Below, piece after piece: positions 10,020-21,546 of a stretch of 64,000 nt of DNA. How positions within the stretch are numbered: the stretch's first letter is position 1; every line of letters begins with the position of its first letter. This stretch comes from Heterocephalus glaber. Its lineage: Eukaryota; Chordata; Mammalia; Rodentia; Bathyergidae. Location of the stretch: positions 6,666,934 to 6,730,933 of the forward strand of contig NW_004624742.1 in NCBI RefSeq assembly GCF_000247695.1, given 5' to 3'. Both the position numbers and the translations under genes were made by a program. The notes beneath the pieces were generated by a model. It was not told the origin of the DNA and did no database searches. It saw only the letters and a program-made list of their open reading frames with translations.

Positions 10020-10079
10020 GAAACCAGGCATTGAGCATGCTAAGCTTACACTGTACTGCTGAGCAACACCCCTAGTCCC
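10020..10079 (-). mobile_element. Old ID SINE remnant
   Basis: GGAAACCAGGCATTGAGCATGCTAAGC, CACTGTACTGCTGAGCAACACCCCTAG is a diverged antisense ID head. Confidence 0.65.
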
Positions 10080-10212
10080 TAATATCTCTCTTTTAAAAGG
10101 ACAAGGAGGTAATTTGTCATTTCTATTTGATGCAACGGTGATGCATTATTTAACATGTAAAAATTTTCTAATAATATCCAAACTGTAGGTGAAGCAGCAA
10201 TTTAGCATTCAT

Positions 10213-10300
10213 TTTTTTTTGTCTTTTTATACTGGGGATCAAACTCAGGATCTTGCGCTTGCAAGACAGGTGTGGCGCCACTGAGCTACTTCCCCAGCCT
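10213..10300 (-). mobile_element. ID SINE
   Basis: ATACTGGGGATCAAACTC, TTGCGCTTGCAAG and CACTGAGCTACTTCCCCAGCC with a T-rich (tail) start. GCATTCATTTTT repeats on both sides. Confidence 0.93.
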
Positions 10301-11265
10301 GCAAGCATTCATTTTTAATGAAACATTGTTGTGAATATTTATTGAATTTCAAGGGAAGAAAATACCTAAACCTCTTACCTGATAGTGCATTAGATGGCTG
10401 CACACATTTCCTTTTGCCCTCAGGCTTCTAATTATAGATCATAAGAATTAAGTGCTGGCCACATACCTTTCCCAACTCATAGTACCCCCACCGGAAAGTA
10501 GTAATATGACATGGTCAGGATTGAAAATGTGATCTAAAACTGCTTTGTGTCCTATGCTTGGGAAGTGCACTGTCTTCAGAGGTATTCAAGGGATCTGTAT
10601 AGAGCCTGGGGGTCCAGGTTGCTTATCCAGGTATGCAAGCCTGAAAGCAGGAATTGCGTATATTGATTGATACTACTGTATATTCCATACAATTAGACAT
10701 CTCATACCTGAGTCAAAGGATTAAATAGGTGTTGAATAAACAAATGAACGAAAAATGTCTTTTTGTATCTGGTAAAATAATGGAGCAGATGCTATAGAAA
10801 TCAGAGTGCCCAGAGATTAAAGCAGTTTCTGGGAGACAAGATTTGTTCATCGCAGAGAGAGACAGGTTCCTCTGGCTTTACTATTGACACGTACTGGAGA
10901 AAGTCACGTAACGATACAGAAGAAGCATCACTACAGATTCTTAGCCTCCATTATCAACAAAACCACTAATTTTATCCAACTGCTAAGGGATCTGGGTCTA
11001 GTCTCACCCACTCTCCACAGCAGCTGTTTCATACCTTCTCCCAACCTCCTTCAAGTCACTTTGTGCAGAAACCAGTGTGTCAACTTTATAGATAAAATGG
11101 ACAGCATTGGAGCAAAGGAAATAATTCATTGCCAGACATGCCACATAAAAACATGTCAAATAGAACTGTTCTTTCCCCATTCCAGTCTAATCTTAATACT
11201 CTTCCTAATCTACCACTTCATGGAACTCTCTCCTTCTATTATCTTTCTTTAAAAATTTTTTTTGA
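10301..11265. other. Unassigned sequence
   Basis: Includes a 122-codon open frame (10884-11252, +) without recognisable domains, splice context or Kozak-plus-promoter evidence. Treated as chance. Confidence 0.5.
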
Positions 11266-11269
11266 GTTT

Positions 11270-11975
11270 CCTTGAAACTCTATTGAAATTTTTATAAAAC
11301 AATAAATTGGACACATTCAAACTACAAAATCTCACTACAACCAAGATAATGAGCATATGCATCACTTCCCAACACGTCTTTGTGATCCCTTAACCAAGCC
11401 CGCACCTTTCCCCTCCACAAGCAACCACTGATCTGTCATTGTAGATGAATATGTATTTTCTAAAGTTTTACATAAAGACAGCCAAAAAATGTTGCAGGAG
11501 AGGGTGGCTTTGTACATTTGTCCATTGGTAGGCATTTGGGTTGTTTCTGGGTTTTGGTTATTACTAATGCAGCTACTATGAAAATTCTTGTATAAGTCTT
11601 TATGTGAGTGTATCATTTTTTTATCCTGGAGTAAGTGAGAATTATACTAATTGTATGATGTGTATCTTTAAACTTTCTTTTTTTCCTTTGGTGGTGCTGG
11701 AGAGCTCATTGAAGACCTCATATATGATATGCTAGGCAAACACTCTATTTTTGAGCCCCTATTTAATTTTAAAAAAAAAAATGCCAAAATTTTTACAAAG
11801 TGATTTTACATTCCTGTAAGTAGAGTTCCAGTTGCTATACATATTTGTCAAACTTGGTATCAGTAGTCTTTTTATTTTTAACCATTTTCATAGGTATATA
11901 GTGATACCTTATTGTGGTTTTAATTTAAATTTCCCTAATGACTAAAGATATTTTTCCTGTGCTTATTTGACATAT
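11270..11975 (-). mobile_element. Decayed L1 3' region, antisense
   Basis: Plus-strand text such as GCATTTGGGTTGTTTCTGGG, CTACTATGAAAATTCTTGTA, CATTCCTGTAAGTAGAGTTCCAGTTGC, CATTTTCATAGGTATATAGTG and TTTAAATTTCCCTAATGAC is the reverse complement of the 3' region of ancient L1M elements. It is interrupted by an ID at 11678 and resumes beyond the LTR at 12,557. Confidence 0.85.
11678..11762 (-). mobile_element. Old ID SINE in L1
   Basis: GGTGGTGCTGGAGAGCTC, ATGCTAGGCAAACACTCTA and GAGCCCC are a diverged antisense ID of the general type, nested in the L1 above. Confidence 0.72.
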
Positions 11976-11980
11976 ATATA

Positions 11981-12450
11981 TGGCATAGTACCGAAGCCAG
12001 AGATAGAGGAAATTTTACAGATAGGGCACAGGTCCTAAATATTTAAAATTAACTAAAAGTTGGGCCCTAAGTGCTTGAGTTAGCATGTCAAAATAGACTA
12101 TCAGGGCCTAATAAAATTAGAGACAAAAAATAGGTCCTTAACCAAATGAGAGACCTTAAAGGAAGTAAAATGCAAATAAAACAACTTGCTTTCCAGGTCT
12201 ATCTGAAACCAGGAACATCCTAACTTTCTCTCAAGTACACGGGTCCCAAAAACTGTATAAAAACCCAATGGACCTAAACATCTACAGTGTCTGCCTTACA
12301 GACCATCCCTCACCAACTAGCTGAGAACTTTCCTTTTATTCTTTCTAATAAACAAACATTTAGCCATTGCTCACCACTTGCTGTTAGCTATTTTGTCAGC
12401 TTCAATCTTTGTTACCCAAAACAAGGACCTAAGAGCTAGATCAGGTTACA
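11981..12450 (+). mobile_element. Probable solo LTR inserted in L1
   Basis: A 470-bp block with TG...CA ends interrupts the L1. It has a TATA-type promoter (GTATAAAAACCC near 12256), a polyadenylation signal (AATAAACAAACA near 12347) and a 3' segment CCAAAACAAGGACCTAAGAGC. These are hallmarks of a gammaretrovirus-type (ERV1-like) LTR. I could not pair a clear target duplication and the family name is unknown. No internal genes are present. Confidence 0.7.
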
Positions 12451-12477
12451 TTTTGGTGTGTATAGGGAGCAGAAAAT

Positions 12478-12556
12478 GGGATGATATTGAGAGTTGAACC
12501 CAGGATCTCATGCTTACTAGGCAAGTACTCTAACACTGAGCTATATCCTCAGCCCT
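12478..12556 (-). mobile_element. Old ID SINE
   Basis: GATATTGAGAGTTGAACCCAGGATC, GCTTACTAGGCAAGTACTCTAACACTGAGCTATATCCTCAGCCC: antisense ID, general subfamily. Confidence 0.85.
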
Positions 12557-13200
12557 TGTATTCATTCATCTATTTTTAAAATTAGATGATTTTTTACTGC
12601 ATTGTGAATATTCTTTATATTTCATGGATAAAAGCCCTTTATCATGCATGTGATGCGTGAATATTTTCTTACATTATGTGGGCTGTCTTCATTTTCCCAT
12701 ACAAAGAGCAAAAGTTCTAAATTTTTTTTTTTTTTTTTTTTTTTGGTACTGGGGATCGAACTCAGGACCTTGCACTTGTGAGGCTGACAGTGGAACCACT
12801 GAGCTAAATCCCTGGCCCAAAAGTTCTTAATTTTAATAAAATCATTTTAACAATTTATTTCTTGTAGAAAATGTATTTTTGGTGTCTTTTAAAAAATCTT
12901 CGCTTAAACTTATCTCATAAAGATCTAATCCTAAAAGTTTCCAGCTTAGGTTTTAGATTAGGTCTGTGATTCATCTTGAGTTAATTTTTATATATGAATC
13001 ATATTTAAAATTTTTTGCCTATGGATATTCATTTTTTCCAGTATCATTGATTGTCCTTTCTCTGAACTGCCTTTGTATTTTTGCTAAAAATTAATTGACA
13101 ATGTATTCATGGATCTACTTCTGGACATTCTGTTCTTTTTCACTGATTTGTCTATCTTAATGCTAATACCATTCTGTCTAGATTACAGTTTTCCATGCTG
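12557..13200 (-). mobile_element. L1 fragment, antisense, continuation
   Basis: TTTTAATAAAATCATTTTAACAATTTATTTC, TCATCTTGAGTTAATTTTTATATATG, GGATATTCATTTTTTCCAGTATC and ATGCTAATACCATTCTGTC are the reverse complement of the L1 ORF2 3' portion. A young ID splits it at 12,722. Confidence 0.88.
12722..12818 (-). mobile_element. ID SINE with long A tail
   Basis: T23 (the A tail on the minus strand) then GGTACTGGGGATCGAACTC to CTAAATCCCTGGCCC. AAAAGTTCT(T)AA repeats flank it inside the L1. Confidence 0.94.
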
Positions 13201-13503
13201 GTCATGTCACAGACCATTTACTAGCCTATAGATTGGTTTTGTTTGAATCAGCTCCCTATCCATTGTCCATTCAGGTGCAGCTGAGTGTTGAGGAATCAGC
13301 CTTGCACAGTACAAAGCAGGGCTGCCAAGGACTACTCTCCACGTGGGCCAAGGACAAGGCAGTTTCCTTTAACGTATGGTACAGGCACTGACTCTATCCT
13401 GAAAATACCCCCCTCTTCTCTCTTCAGCTCCTTCAATAAATTTTTGCATATTTTTCTAGCACTCAAATTTGATCACATAATTTTCTTTTAAAAATCTATG
13501 AAT

Positions 13504-13592
13504 GGGGCAGGGGATTTAGCTCAGTGGTTCTGCCACCTGCCTGGCAAGCACGAGGACCTGAGTTCGATCCCCGGTACCAAAAAAAAAAAAAA
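13504..13592 (+). mobile_element. ID SINE
   Basis: GGGGCAGGGGATTTAGCTCAG to GTTCGATCCCCGGTACC plus A14. AAATCTAT(G/A)AAT repeats flank it. Confidence 0.95.
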
Positions 13593-14060
13593 TCTATAAA
13601 TGGTTTTGCTTTATTCTTAGTATAAAATCCAAGTTTTTTGTCCTCTGAGATCTGGCTTTTGTTTCTGCTTCTAGTTTCATTTTTTTACAGCTCCTCATGC
13701 TTTCACTTGCATGCTATACTCTAGCCATATGAATTACTTACTGCTCCCCACATATGGCTTACTTGCTCCCACTTCTTATGCATCTTTCATGTTTCTGCCT
13801 CTGCAAAGAATAACTCTTCCCACACACATACCACCAGCTAGTTTTTATATCTTTTAAGTCTCAGTTTAGAAATGACATCAGTTCAGCTCAACAAATATTT
13901 TTAAAACAACTAATATGAAGTAAGAACTGTACTACAAGTAAGGAACAAGTCATGAACAGGACTAACCTGGCCTTTGTCCTCATGTTGTTTATAGTCTGTA
14001 GAAGCAAGTAGACATTAAGCAAGTAAGTATAATAAATGTATAATCATGTAGAAAATAATA
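13593..14060. mobile_element. L2/CR1-type LINE fragments
   Basis: TAGTATAAAATCCAAG, GAGATCTGGCTTTTG, TAAGTCTCAGTTTAGAAATGACATC resemble the L2 3' half. GTAAGGAACAAGTCATGAACAGG, CTTTGTCCTCATGTTGTTTATAGTC resemble a second CR1-class tail. Diverged and non-coding. Confidence 0.5.
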
Positions 14061-14350
14061 GTTCTCATAATGTAAAATTAATTCTCATAATGCAAACCAA
14101 CGATCATATGTCTGGCCATTAATCCTATCCTCTCCTCAAATGTAGTTGGCTAAAGTTCTCCTTGTGAGTCGGGGGAAGACAAGAAAAATGGAGAAAATGA
14201 GACTGCATTTCCAGTAGTTTCCCAACCCAACCCAATCTTCTTGGATTAGGCAGATGAAATGGATGTTAAAAAAACCCTGAGGATTCCTAAAATCAATGCT
14301 CTGATACTGCATTTTCCAGCTAATCATAGACCTAGAATCATTCCCACTAC

Positions 14351-14433
14351 TTTTTTTTTGATACCAGGGATTGAACTTGGGACCTTGCGCTTTTGAGGCA
14401 GGCAGTGATACCACTGAGCTAAATCCCCGGCCC
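14351..14433 (-). mobile_element. ID SINE
   Basis: T9 then GATACCAGGGATTGAACTTGG to TAAATCCCCGGCCC. ATTCCCA(C/A) repeats flank it. Confidence 0.93.
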
Positions 14434-14944
14434 ATTCCCAATATTTTTGAGATGGAGAAGTCAAGTACCAGCAGACTCCTCCAAAGTCTAGCAGAGATCA
14501 GGATGGACTTTAATCACACAGAGCGATACACAGAACTCTGTCTAGCCAGCTACACACTCCAGTTATTTCATTGCCTTCATAATCATTGACATTGCAATTT
14601 GTGAACTTAACTTTTTGCTCAATTTCTTTAACTATTTTGTTCAGATATAGGAGTTTACTCTACATAAAAGATAAGTGTAACAAAAAGGAAAGCACAGAGT
14701 CCTCTGGGAGTGTGAGGTAGAAGGATGTAGAAAAACCTCTCAAAGAAAGGGATTATTTAACTAAAACTTGAATGAGATGAAATTTTCTCAGGTAGAGGAG
14801 TGGGAGGGTGGTTCTAGCAAAGAGAGCCTCCTGCAGGGCCTTCTCTGGTCCCTCTGACTGTGTTAGGTCCTCCTTCTTGGTGTTTTCAAAGTCCTGCTGA
14901 GTGCTTACTCCTATCCTATACTTACTTTTCAGATGTATCACATG
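14434..14944. other. Unassigned sequence
   Basis: No named repeat or supported exon. Confidence 0.5.
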
Positions 14945-15035
14945 GTCTTTTTCTTTGTTTGTCTCCCTCTATTAGACTATAAGCTCCTTGAAGATAGGGA
15001 CTGAGTATTTAGGGCTCAATAGCCTATCATTTGTC
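14945..15035 (+). mobile_element. L2 3' tail remnant
   Basis: AGACTATAAGCTCCTTGAAGATAGGGACTG, then GGCTCAATAGCC recalls the conserved L2 tail (GACTGTAAGCTCC.TGAGGGCAGGGAC...). Confidence 0.55.
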
Positions 15036-15039
15036 TCTG

Positions 15040-15640
15040 AGTGGAGAAGGGAAGAGGAATTAAAGGAAGACTACCTTTGGAAGGAGGGCTCAAGAAAGGT
15101 GATTCTAAGCAGAAGAATTAGAAATAAACTGATGCAGGCTCGTGGGTACAAGGATTGCTTCACAAGGAAAGGCACTTTTGTGACATGAAAACAGCACCAA
15201 TTTCTGCAAATGGATTAAGCATGGCACCAAGGAGCATGACTTTGTGACTGCGGAACAGGCTGGATTTTAGTCATTATTCATCTGATTAGCTGTGTATCTT
15301 TGTACAGAGCATAAACTTCACAATTGTATATAACAAACCTTATGGATTTTTAACTGCAACTTCTGCAGCCACCAGTATAGACCCTGATAGCTCATAAGTA
15401 AATATTTACAAAATAGCTCATAAAATAAAAGCATACACTAGGGATCCCAGTATCGGTTTAGGACCATTTGTATTACAGACTGTCAGCTATGCCCATGGTG
15501 GTGCCATGTGGGAGGCAGTGGTTTCCAGCAGGAGGCTCACTAGTAGTCATTACAGATAGTTTGCCAAATCAGGGAAGGAATGAGGGAGCTGATAGGATCT
15601 GTTCCCAAGTACACGTATGAATCCTTCAATTGACTTTGTA
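15040..15640. other. Unassigned sequence
   Basis: Nothing recognised. Confidence 0.45.
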
Positions 15641-15811
15641 GAGGTTTTCAGGATCTTAAAATAAAAAGCGATGACAAAACCTACAGAAGGAAAAACTCCA
15701 AGATTCCACCAAAACACTTATTAGAACGAACTCAACAAAGTTGTATGATACAAAATCACACAGCAGTGATGCTATACACCAATAATGAATTATCCAAAAT
15801 AGAAATCATGA

Positions 15812-15898
15812 GGGCCGGGGATTTAGTTCAGTGGTTCCTCCACCTGCCTCACAAGCGCCAGGATCCGAGTTCAATCCCCAGTACCAAAAAGAAAAAAA
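15812..15898 (+). mobile_element. ID SINE with 17-bp target duplication
   Basis: GGGCCGGGGATTTAGTTCAG to CAATCCCCAGTACC plus tail. CCAAAATAGAAATCATG is identical at 15,794-15,810 and 15,899-15,915. Confidence 0.96.
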
Positions 15899-16402
15899 CC
15901 AAAATAGAAATCATGGAAATGATTCCATTTATAATAACTTTAAAAAACAAGAGAAGAACAAGAAAAATAACTAGGAATAAATTTAACCGAAGAGATGAAA
16001 GATCTCTATAATTAAAATTATAAAACTTTGATGAAAGAAGACACAAAAAAGGAAAGACATCCCATGTTTATGGATTAGAAGAATCAATATTACTAAAACA
16101 TCTGAACTGCCTAAAGCAATTCTCAGATTCAATATAATCCTTATCAAAATACCAATGACATTCTTCACAGAACAAGAAAAAAAAAAAAATCTTAAAATTT
16201 GTCTGGAACCACAAACAACCCTGAATAACCAAAGCTATCTTTGAAAGAAAACCAAAAAACAAACCAAAAAACAAAATAACAAAAACAAAGCAGGAGACAT
16301 TATACCACTTGACATCAAAATGTAACAGAAAGTTGTATTAATCAAAGCACCATGACATTAGCATAAAAGCAGACACATGGATTTATAGCCAACTGACTTT
16401 CC

Positions 16403-16568
16403 ATCTTTCTTTTTTCTTTCTTTTATTTTGGAGTCAAGGTCTTAAACTATGTAGTTCAGGCTGGCCTTGAACTCATTACATAGCCCAGACTGGCCTCAAA
16501 TTTGAAGTGATCCTTCTGCCTCAGAGTCCTGAGTGCTGGTATTACAAGCATGCACCACTGTGCCCAGT
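16403..16568 (-). mobile_element. B1 SINE with internal duplication
   Basis: Antisense B1. TAGTTCAGGCTGGCCTTGAACTC and TAGCCCAGACTGGCCTCAAAT are the two copies of the internal duplication seen in standard rodent B1. GAGTGCTGGTATTACAAGC is the B-box-side landmark. Confidence 0.92.
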
Positions 16569-16734
16569 TCCTGATTTTCTACAGAGGTACTAAAAGCACT
16601 CATTGGCAAAAAGACTGACTTCTTAATAAATGGCACTGGGAAAATGGGATATCTATGTGCAGAAGTGTTATAAAAACTCACCAGTTGTAATAAAAATCAA
16701 CTGAAAGTGGGTTAAACATTTAAATGTAAGAAGT

Positions 16735-16832
16735 GGGGGCCAGGGATTTACCTCAGTGGCACCATGCCTGCCTCGCAAGTGCAAGGTTCTGAGTCTGATC
16801 CCTCGTACCAAAAATAAATAAATAAAAATGTT
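16735..16832 (+). mobile_element. ID SINE in L1
   Basis: GGGGGCCAGGGATTTACCTCAG to CTGATCCCTCGTACC plus an A/T tail. AAATGTAAGAAGTG flanks it on both sides. Confidence 0.95.
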
Positions 16833-17960
16833 TTAAAATGTAAGAAGTGAAACTATTCAACTACTAGAGTAAAGCTTGGGGGAAATGTTTCAGAACATTG
16901 GAATGGGCAAGGCTGTTTGGATAAAAGACCCCAACACCATAGGAAACAAAAGCTTAAGTAGATAAATGGGATTATATCAAACTGAAAAGCTCAGAAGCTT
17001 AGTAAAGGAAACAATTACCAGAGTGAAGAGACAATCTTCAGAATTAGAGAAAATATTTTCAAACTATCCATCTGACAATAAGTTAATATACAGACTACAT
17101 AAGGAAGTCCAAAAACTCAGTAACAATAAAAAAAACACACCTTATTTAAAAATGGGCAACAGATCTAAACAGACATTTCTCAAAAGAAGATATACAAATG
17201 GCTAATAAATATATGAAAAATGCTCAATATCACTAAACATCAGGAAAATATTGTGATATGTGTAATATCACTTTATTACAGTAAGAAAAGCCATTATCAA
17301 AAAGACTAGCAATAGTAAGTGCTATTGAGGATGCAGAGAAAAGAAAACTCTTGCACATTATTGGTGAGAATGTAAATTAGTAAAGCTATTATGGAAAATA
17401 GTATGGAGGCATCTCAAAAAATCAAAAATAGAACTACCACATGATCTAGAAATCTAACTACTAGTTATGTAGCCAAAGAATATGAAATCAGTATGTTTAT
17501 TTCAATGCTATTCAAAATAGGCAAAAACAAAAACAACTTCATTGTTCATCAGCTGACAAATGGATTTTAAAAACTCGTACATAAACACAATGAAATATTA
17601 TTCAGCCATAAAAAGAAAAAGAATGAAGTTCCTGTCATTTACAAAAACATGGAACTAGGGATCATTATGATGAAATAATCCAGGTAGAGAAAGACAAGTA
17701 CTACATGAATTCACTCATGTGCAATCCAAGAAAGTTGATCTCATAGAAGTTAAGAGTAGAATGGTGGTTACCAAAGGTAGGGGAGAGTGGAATGAGGGAG
17801 AGATGGGGAAACTCGATCAATGAGTACAAAGTTACGTTAGATAGTGCTAGTATGCGGTAAGGTGACTATAGATAATAATAACTGAGTAACTTTCAAAAAG
17901 CTAGAAGAAAAATTTTTGAATGTTTTCACCATAAAGAAATGATAAACATTTGAGGAGATA

Positions 17961-19405
17961 TGTTTGGCCTGATTTATACATTACATAATGTATACATGTA
18001 TCAAGACTTCATATGGTACTGTTAATATGTACAGTTATAATGTATCAGTTAAAATAAATGTAATGAAAGGAAGGAAGAAAGGAGGTAAGGAAGGAATACA
18101 GCAAGGAAGGGAGGGCAAGGAGGAGGGGAAGACAGGAGACAAGGAAAATAAAAGGACACATGAAGAGTTTAGAGATTTCCCTGTTTGCATCCGTGTATAA
18201 TCAAGCTACTTTTCTCTGAAGTTTCAGGTGCTTCACAGTCCATTGTTTGAGAAGTAGTATGGGCTACCCTCAGCGTATTTCACGAGTCAAATTTGAGATG
18301 GAGGGGTTGGTTAAAAACATTCAGCCCAGTGCTGCTGCAGACAGATAATAGAAGGGCTCCTGGGAAGAAGTAAGGAATGTATTTAAATGTACAAAGCAGG
18401 AGTTTGATCCTGATAGTCCCTTCCTCTTGAAGAGAGAGCTATTTGGATCACTTTTATAGACTGTTGGGACAATGATCTGTTATTAGAACTGATTCCAGGC
18501 AGATTGTAAAGGGCATTAATTTGTCTCTGCTTTCTCACCCTGTTGTCCTTGGGTACTCATGACCCTTCTTTTCTAAGGCAATGCCAGGATCCTTGTGCCC
18601 CTGTTCACCTTTGATGCCTCAGAATGCCTTGCTGAAGACACTCAACCAATCTGTCCAAACTTCTTAAGTCTGATCACTTTTGTCCCCATCAAAAGTGATC
18701 TAAATCATATCCCGTTCCTTTAGTCTTCCTTTCATTTTAATGCTGGAAAGAAGCTATTTCATCCTAAATTAGTGTCTCCTTGCCACTTTGAGATACCTTT
18801 CTAATCTGCATGGATTTTTGTAGGAGAATCTGGAAGACAAAATACCTTAAGAGAAATGATGCTGGGATTTAGTGTCAAAAGCTCCCAGCTCAAGTTCACA
18901 TTAGTTGTGAAATTTGGGGAAAGGTTCTTAATTAATGGGAATATCAATGTATTAATTTGGCAAATGGAAGAAAGACTCATTCCATGAGATAAAGAATAAA
19001 ATGTAATGACAGTCATATAAAATTCACTAATAAACTATTTAACATTGAAAAAAACTATCAAACCAGTCAAGTCTGGTTTATTGCAATGTCCTGTCTCCTT
19101 CGGGAATTAGAGTATTGGTTGAGGAAAGTAAAACTTGATGTACTTTTGAACTTAGATTATCTAAAAGCAATGACTTAATAAGGCAACTACTCAGTTTAAA
19201 AGCCAGTTAACCAAAACTCAGTTAGGGCAATTTCTAAAATTTCCAGGCCCCTTTTGTATTCCATTGATGCTGATATCCCAAGATATCACTGATTGAAAAG
19301 TGTCCCATTATTTTATGAACCCCTATGAAAAGAAAAAAATGCCAATTACAAACTATGGTTTGTAGGACAAATTGATTTCAGAGACATTATATTTTTGAAA
19401 AGTGT
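17961..19405. other. Unassigned sequence with a GGAA-rich tract
   Basis: 18,064-18,150 is a purine-rich GGAAGGAA-type low-complexity tract. The remainder (including 18,200-19,400) shows no exon, CpG cluster or repeat I can name. Confidence 0.55.
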
Positions 19406-19409
19406 TATA

Positions 19410-19489
19410 GGGCTGGGGATGTAGCTTTGTGGTAGAGTATTTGCCTAGCACATACAAGGTCCTACATTCAATGTCTAGTACTACCAAAA
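19410..19489 (+). mobile_element. ID SINE, general rodent subfamily
   Basis: GGGCTGGGGATGTAGCTTTGTGGTAGAGTATTTGCCTAGCACATACAAGG: a different head from the young local copies (GATGTAGC, GTAGAG). GTGTTATAG repeats flank it. Confidence 0.9.
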
Positions 19490-19820
19490 TGTGTTATAGA
19501 ACTGATGAAATATAGATTATAAAGTACTTAATTTTTATGGTTTATATGCTGTTATATATCTTTTATCTGGTGAAAGCAGACTAATGGTTCAAGTTCCCCT
19601 GACAGGTTCATGTTCATAGCAGACCACAGTTTGCTATCAAAGTTTTATAATGCCATCTGTTAAGATCATATTCATCTAATTCCATGCTCATCAAGCAAGT
19701 AATTTGGTGTTTCTGGCACCCTCCTTTGTACAGGAAGGGAACGTTTTGACCAGTCTGCCTGAGTATTCATGCCATTATGCTTGGCAGTCAGAACTTTTAC
19801 TGTAAATTAATACTAGTGTC

Positions 19821-19910
19821 AGGCTGGGGATTTAGCTCAGTGGTTCTGCTGCCTGCCTCGAAAGCACGAGGACCCAAGTTCGATCTCCAGTACCAAAAAA
19901 AAAAAAAAAA
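19821..19910 (+). mobile_element. ID SINE
   Basis: GGCTGGGGATTTAGCTCAG to GTTCGATCTCCAGTACC plus A17. AAATTAATA(C/T)TAG repeats flank it. Confidence 0.95.
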
Positions 19911-20035
19911 ATTAATATTAGAGTCTTATAAACTTCATCTACCTGAGCTTGATTAACTCTAGTTAAACTGTTTTCAGCCTGAAAAGCTAAAAGCCAAGTC
20001 CTGGGAGAAAATTACTCTACTGCATTACTATCATC

Positions 20036-20405
20036 AGGTGTGTTAATCAGCTTTCTGTTACTGAAACAAAATACCTGATGCAATCAACTTAAAAAGAGGA
20101 AAGAAAGGTTTATTTTGCCTGTAGTTTCAGTGCAGGGTCAGTTGGCTTGGTTGGTTTTGGATCAGCAACAAGGCAGTACATCATGTAGGGAGTGGGTGGT
20201 AGAGCAAAGCTGCTCTCTTCATAGTCAGGACACCAAAAGAGAGAGGAAGAGTAGGAGAAGATACTAGTTTCATTTTTGAAGGCACAAATCTAATGATTTG
20301 AAAGATCCCTCACTATACCCCAGTTCTTAAAGTTGCCACAACCTCCCCATACCACCAACCACAGGGAATTTGGGGGGACATTTCCAATCCAAACCTTAAC
20401 ACCAG
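20036..20405 (-). mobile_element. MaLR LTR, antisense
   Basis: GTGTTAATCAGCTTTCTGTTACTG, AACAAAATACCTGATGC, AGGTTTATTTTG and TTTCCAATCCAAACCTTAACA give the reverse complement of a MaLR LTR. Similar elements lie at 49,105 and 63,197. Confidence 0.72.
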
Positions 20406-20762
20406 ATGAGACACTAGTTGAACAATAAGCTGACCTCTTTCTTTGTTAATAGTCAAATGCAAATGGAATTTTGAGCATGTGACTTTTGACTTGTCTTACC
20501 ATAAAATATTTGAGGAATGAATGTGTTCTGTTTGCCTTTACATCATCCAACAGGTACTGAACAATATCTGTAACAATGTAGACACTGAATATTATGAGAG
20601 AGGCTGGCTGTACATTTTCAGTGCATTTTTCTAGTCTGAGTGGAAAGCACTAAATTCATCAGCTGTATAGAGACCATACCGCAGACATTCTGAAGGTGAA
20701 GTAATCAGGCATTCAGAAATGAACCTGATGGACTTTATAAAATAAATTATGATGACCTAGAA

Positions 20763-21110
20763 CAGTTGTTGCACACCTATGGCCCACATGCTGCAGCAGG
20801 CACACAGAGCCCTGTCAGGATGCAAGCCCCAATGAAGGTTGCCCTAGAAAAGGTCTGACAAAGATCACATCAATTGTGCAAAAGTACACCAAATGCAAAC
20901 TTTTGCCCTTCAATAAAAAGCTGTTTGTATCATTGAAATCTCTGTTATTGTGTTTTTCTTTTAAGACAAAAGGTGTTAATGTATGAGTTGTTTTTCCTAA
21001 ACTAAAGCCTCAGTATTCAGGTTTAACCGCAGGGTTGACACTTTGCAATAAACAAGTGGGTTTTGGGTTGCAGTTTGGGCACTCAGTTTCTAAAAGGTTC
21101 GCCATCACTG
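20763..21110 (+). mobile_element. Complete non-autonomous hAT DNA transposon
   Basis: The element starts CAGTTGTTGCACACCTATGGCC and ends AAAGGTTCGCCATCACTG. The reverse complement of the end, CAGTGATGGCGAACCT, is the terminal inverted repeat of a group of tetrapod hAT families; the left end has decayed at about 5 of 16 positions. Flanks ACCTAGAA (20,755-20,762) and TCCTAGAA (21,111-21,118) form the 8-bp hAT target duplication with one change. The interior (348 bp) has no transposase frame. Confidence 0.88.
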
Positions 21111-21177
21111 TCCTAGAATAAAAAGAGAAATGCATATAAAAAATAAACCAGATGTTAGCCTCTTATAATTTTAGACC

Positions 21178-21182
<5 letters not shown>

Positions 21183-21247
<65 letters not shown>
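21183..21247. repeat. Compound (GT)n(GA)n microsatellite
   Basis: About 17 GT units pass directly into about 15 GA units. Confidence 0.96.
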
Positions 21248-21249
<2 letters not shown>

Positions 21250-21250
<1 letters not shown>

Positions 21251-21340
21251 GTAGGCTCTCTGTGCTGGTCAGGCTGGCCTCAAACTCAAGATCCTCTTGC
21301 CTCAGACTCCCAAGTAGCTGGGATTATAGGCATGTGTCAC
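21250..21340 (-). mobile_element. B1 SINE fragment, antisense
   Basis: CTGGTCAGGCTGGCCTCAAACTC, CTTGCCTCAGACTCCCAAGTAGCTGGGATTATAGGC. The adjacent GA tract may have grown from its tail. Confidence 0.82.
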
Positions 21341-21546
21341 ATTGCTATTTCTAAATGCTTCCTAAATCTATTCTTCAAAGGTTGCAACTACCATTCTTCT
21401 TCTTCTTTCAATATATTTAGAAAACTGAAGTAATACTTGATAGTGACAATATTTGTTTCTAAGAGATTTAGTTTCATTTACAATTAAACTAATGACTCTC
21501 AATCCAACTTACACATTTGTACAATTATATGTCCCAATTTTTTATT

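Larger units (their letters stand above)
15641..17960 (+). mobile_element. L1 ORF2 3' half and 3' UTR, nested with SINEs
   Basis: The stretch follows the L1 ORF2 C-terminal region in sense: TGGAACCACAAACAACCCTGAATAACCAAAGC, GAACTGAAAAGCTCAGAAG, AAAAATGGGCAACAGATC, TTCTCAAAAGAAGATATACAAATGGC, then AATATTATTCAGCCATAAAAAG and a 3' UTR. Frames are broken by many stops. Insertions at 15,812 (ID), 16,403 (B1, opposite strand) and 16,735 (ID) are younger. The residual open frame 16,966-17,205 is part of this relic. Confidence 0.92.

Noticed and set aside
10884..11252. 122-codon sense open frame
   Set aside because: Mixed low-complexity translation with no family resemblance; adjoins decayed L1.
15641..17960. 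Active L1
   Set aside because: Frames are broken by stops and three SINE insertions; the 5' half is absent.
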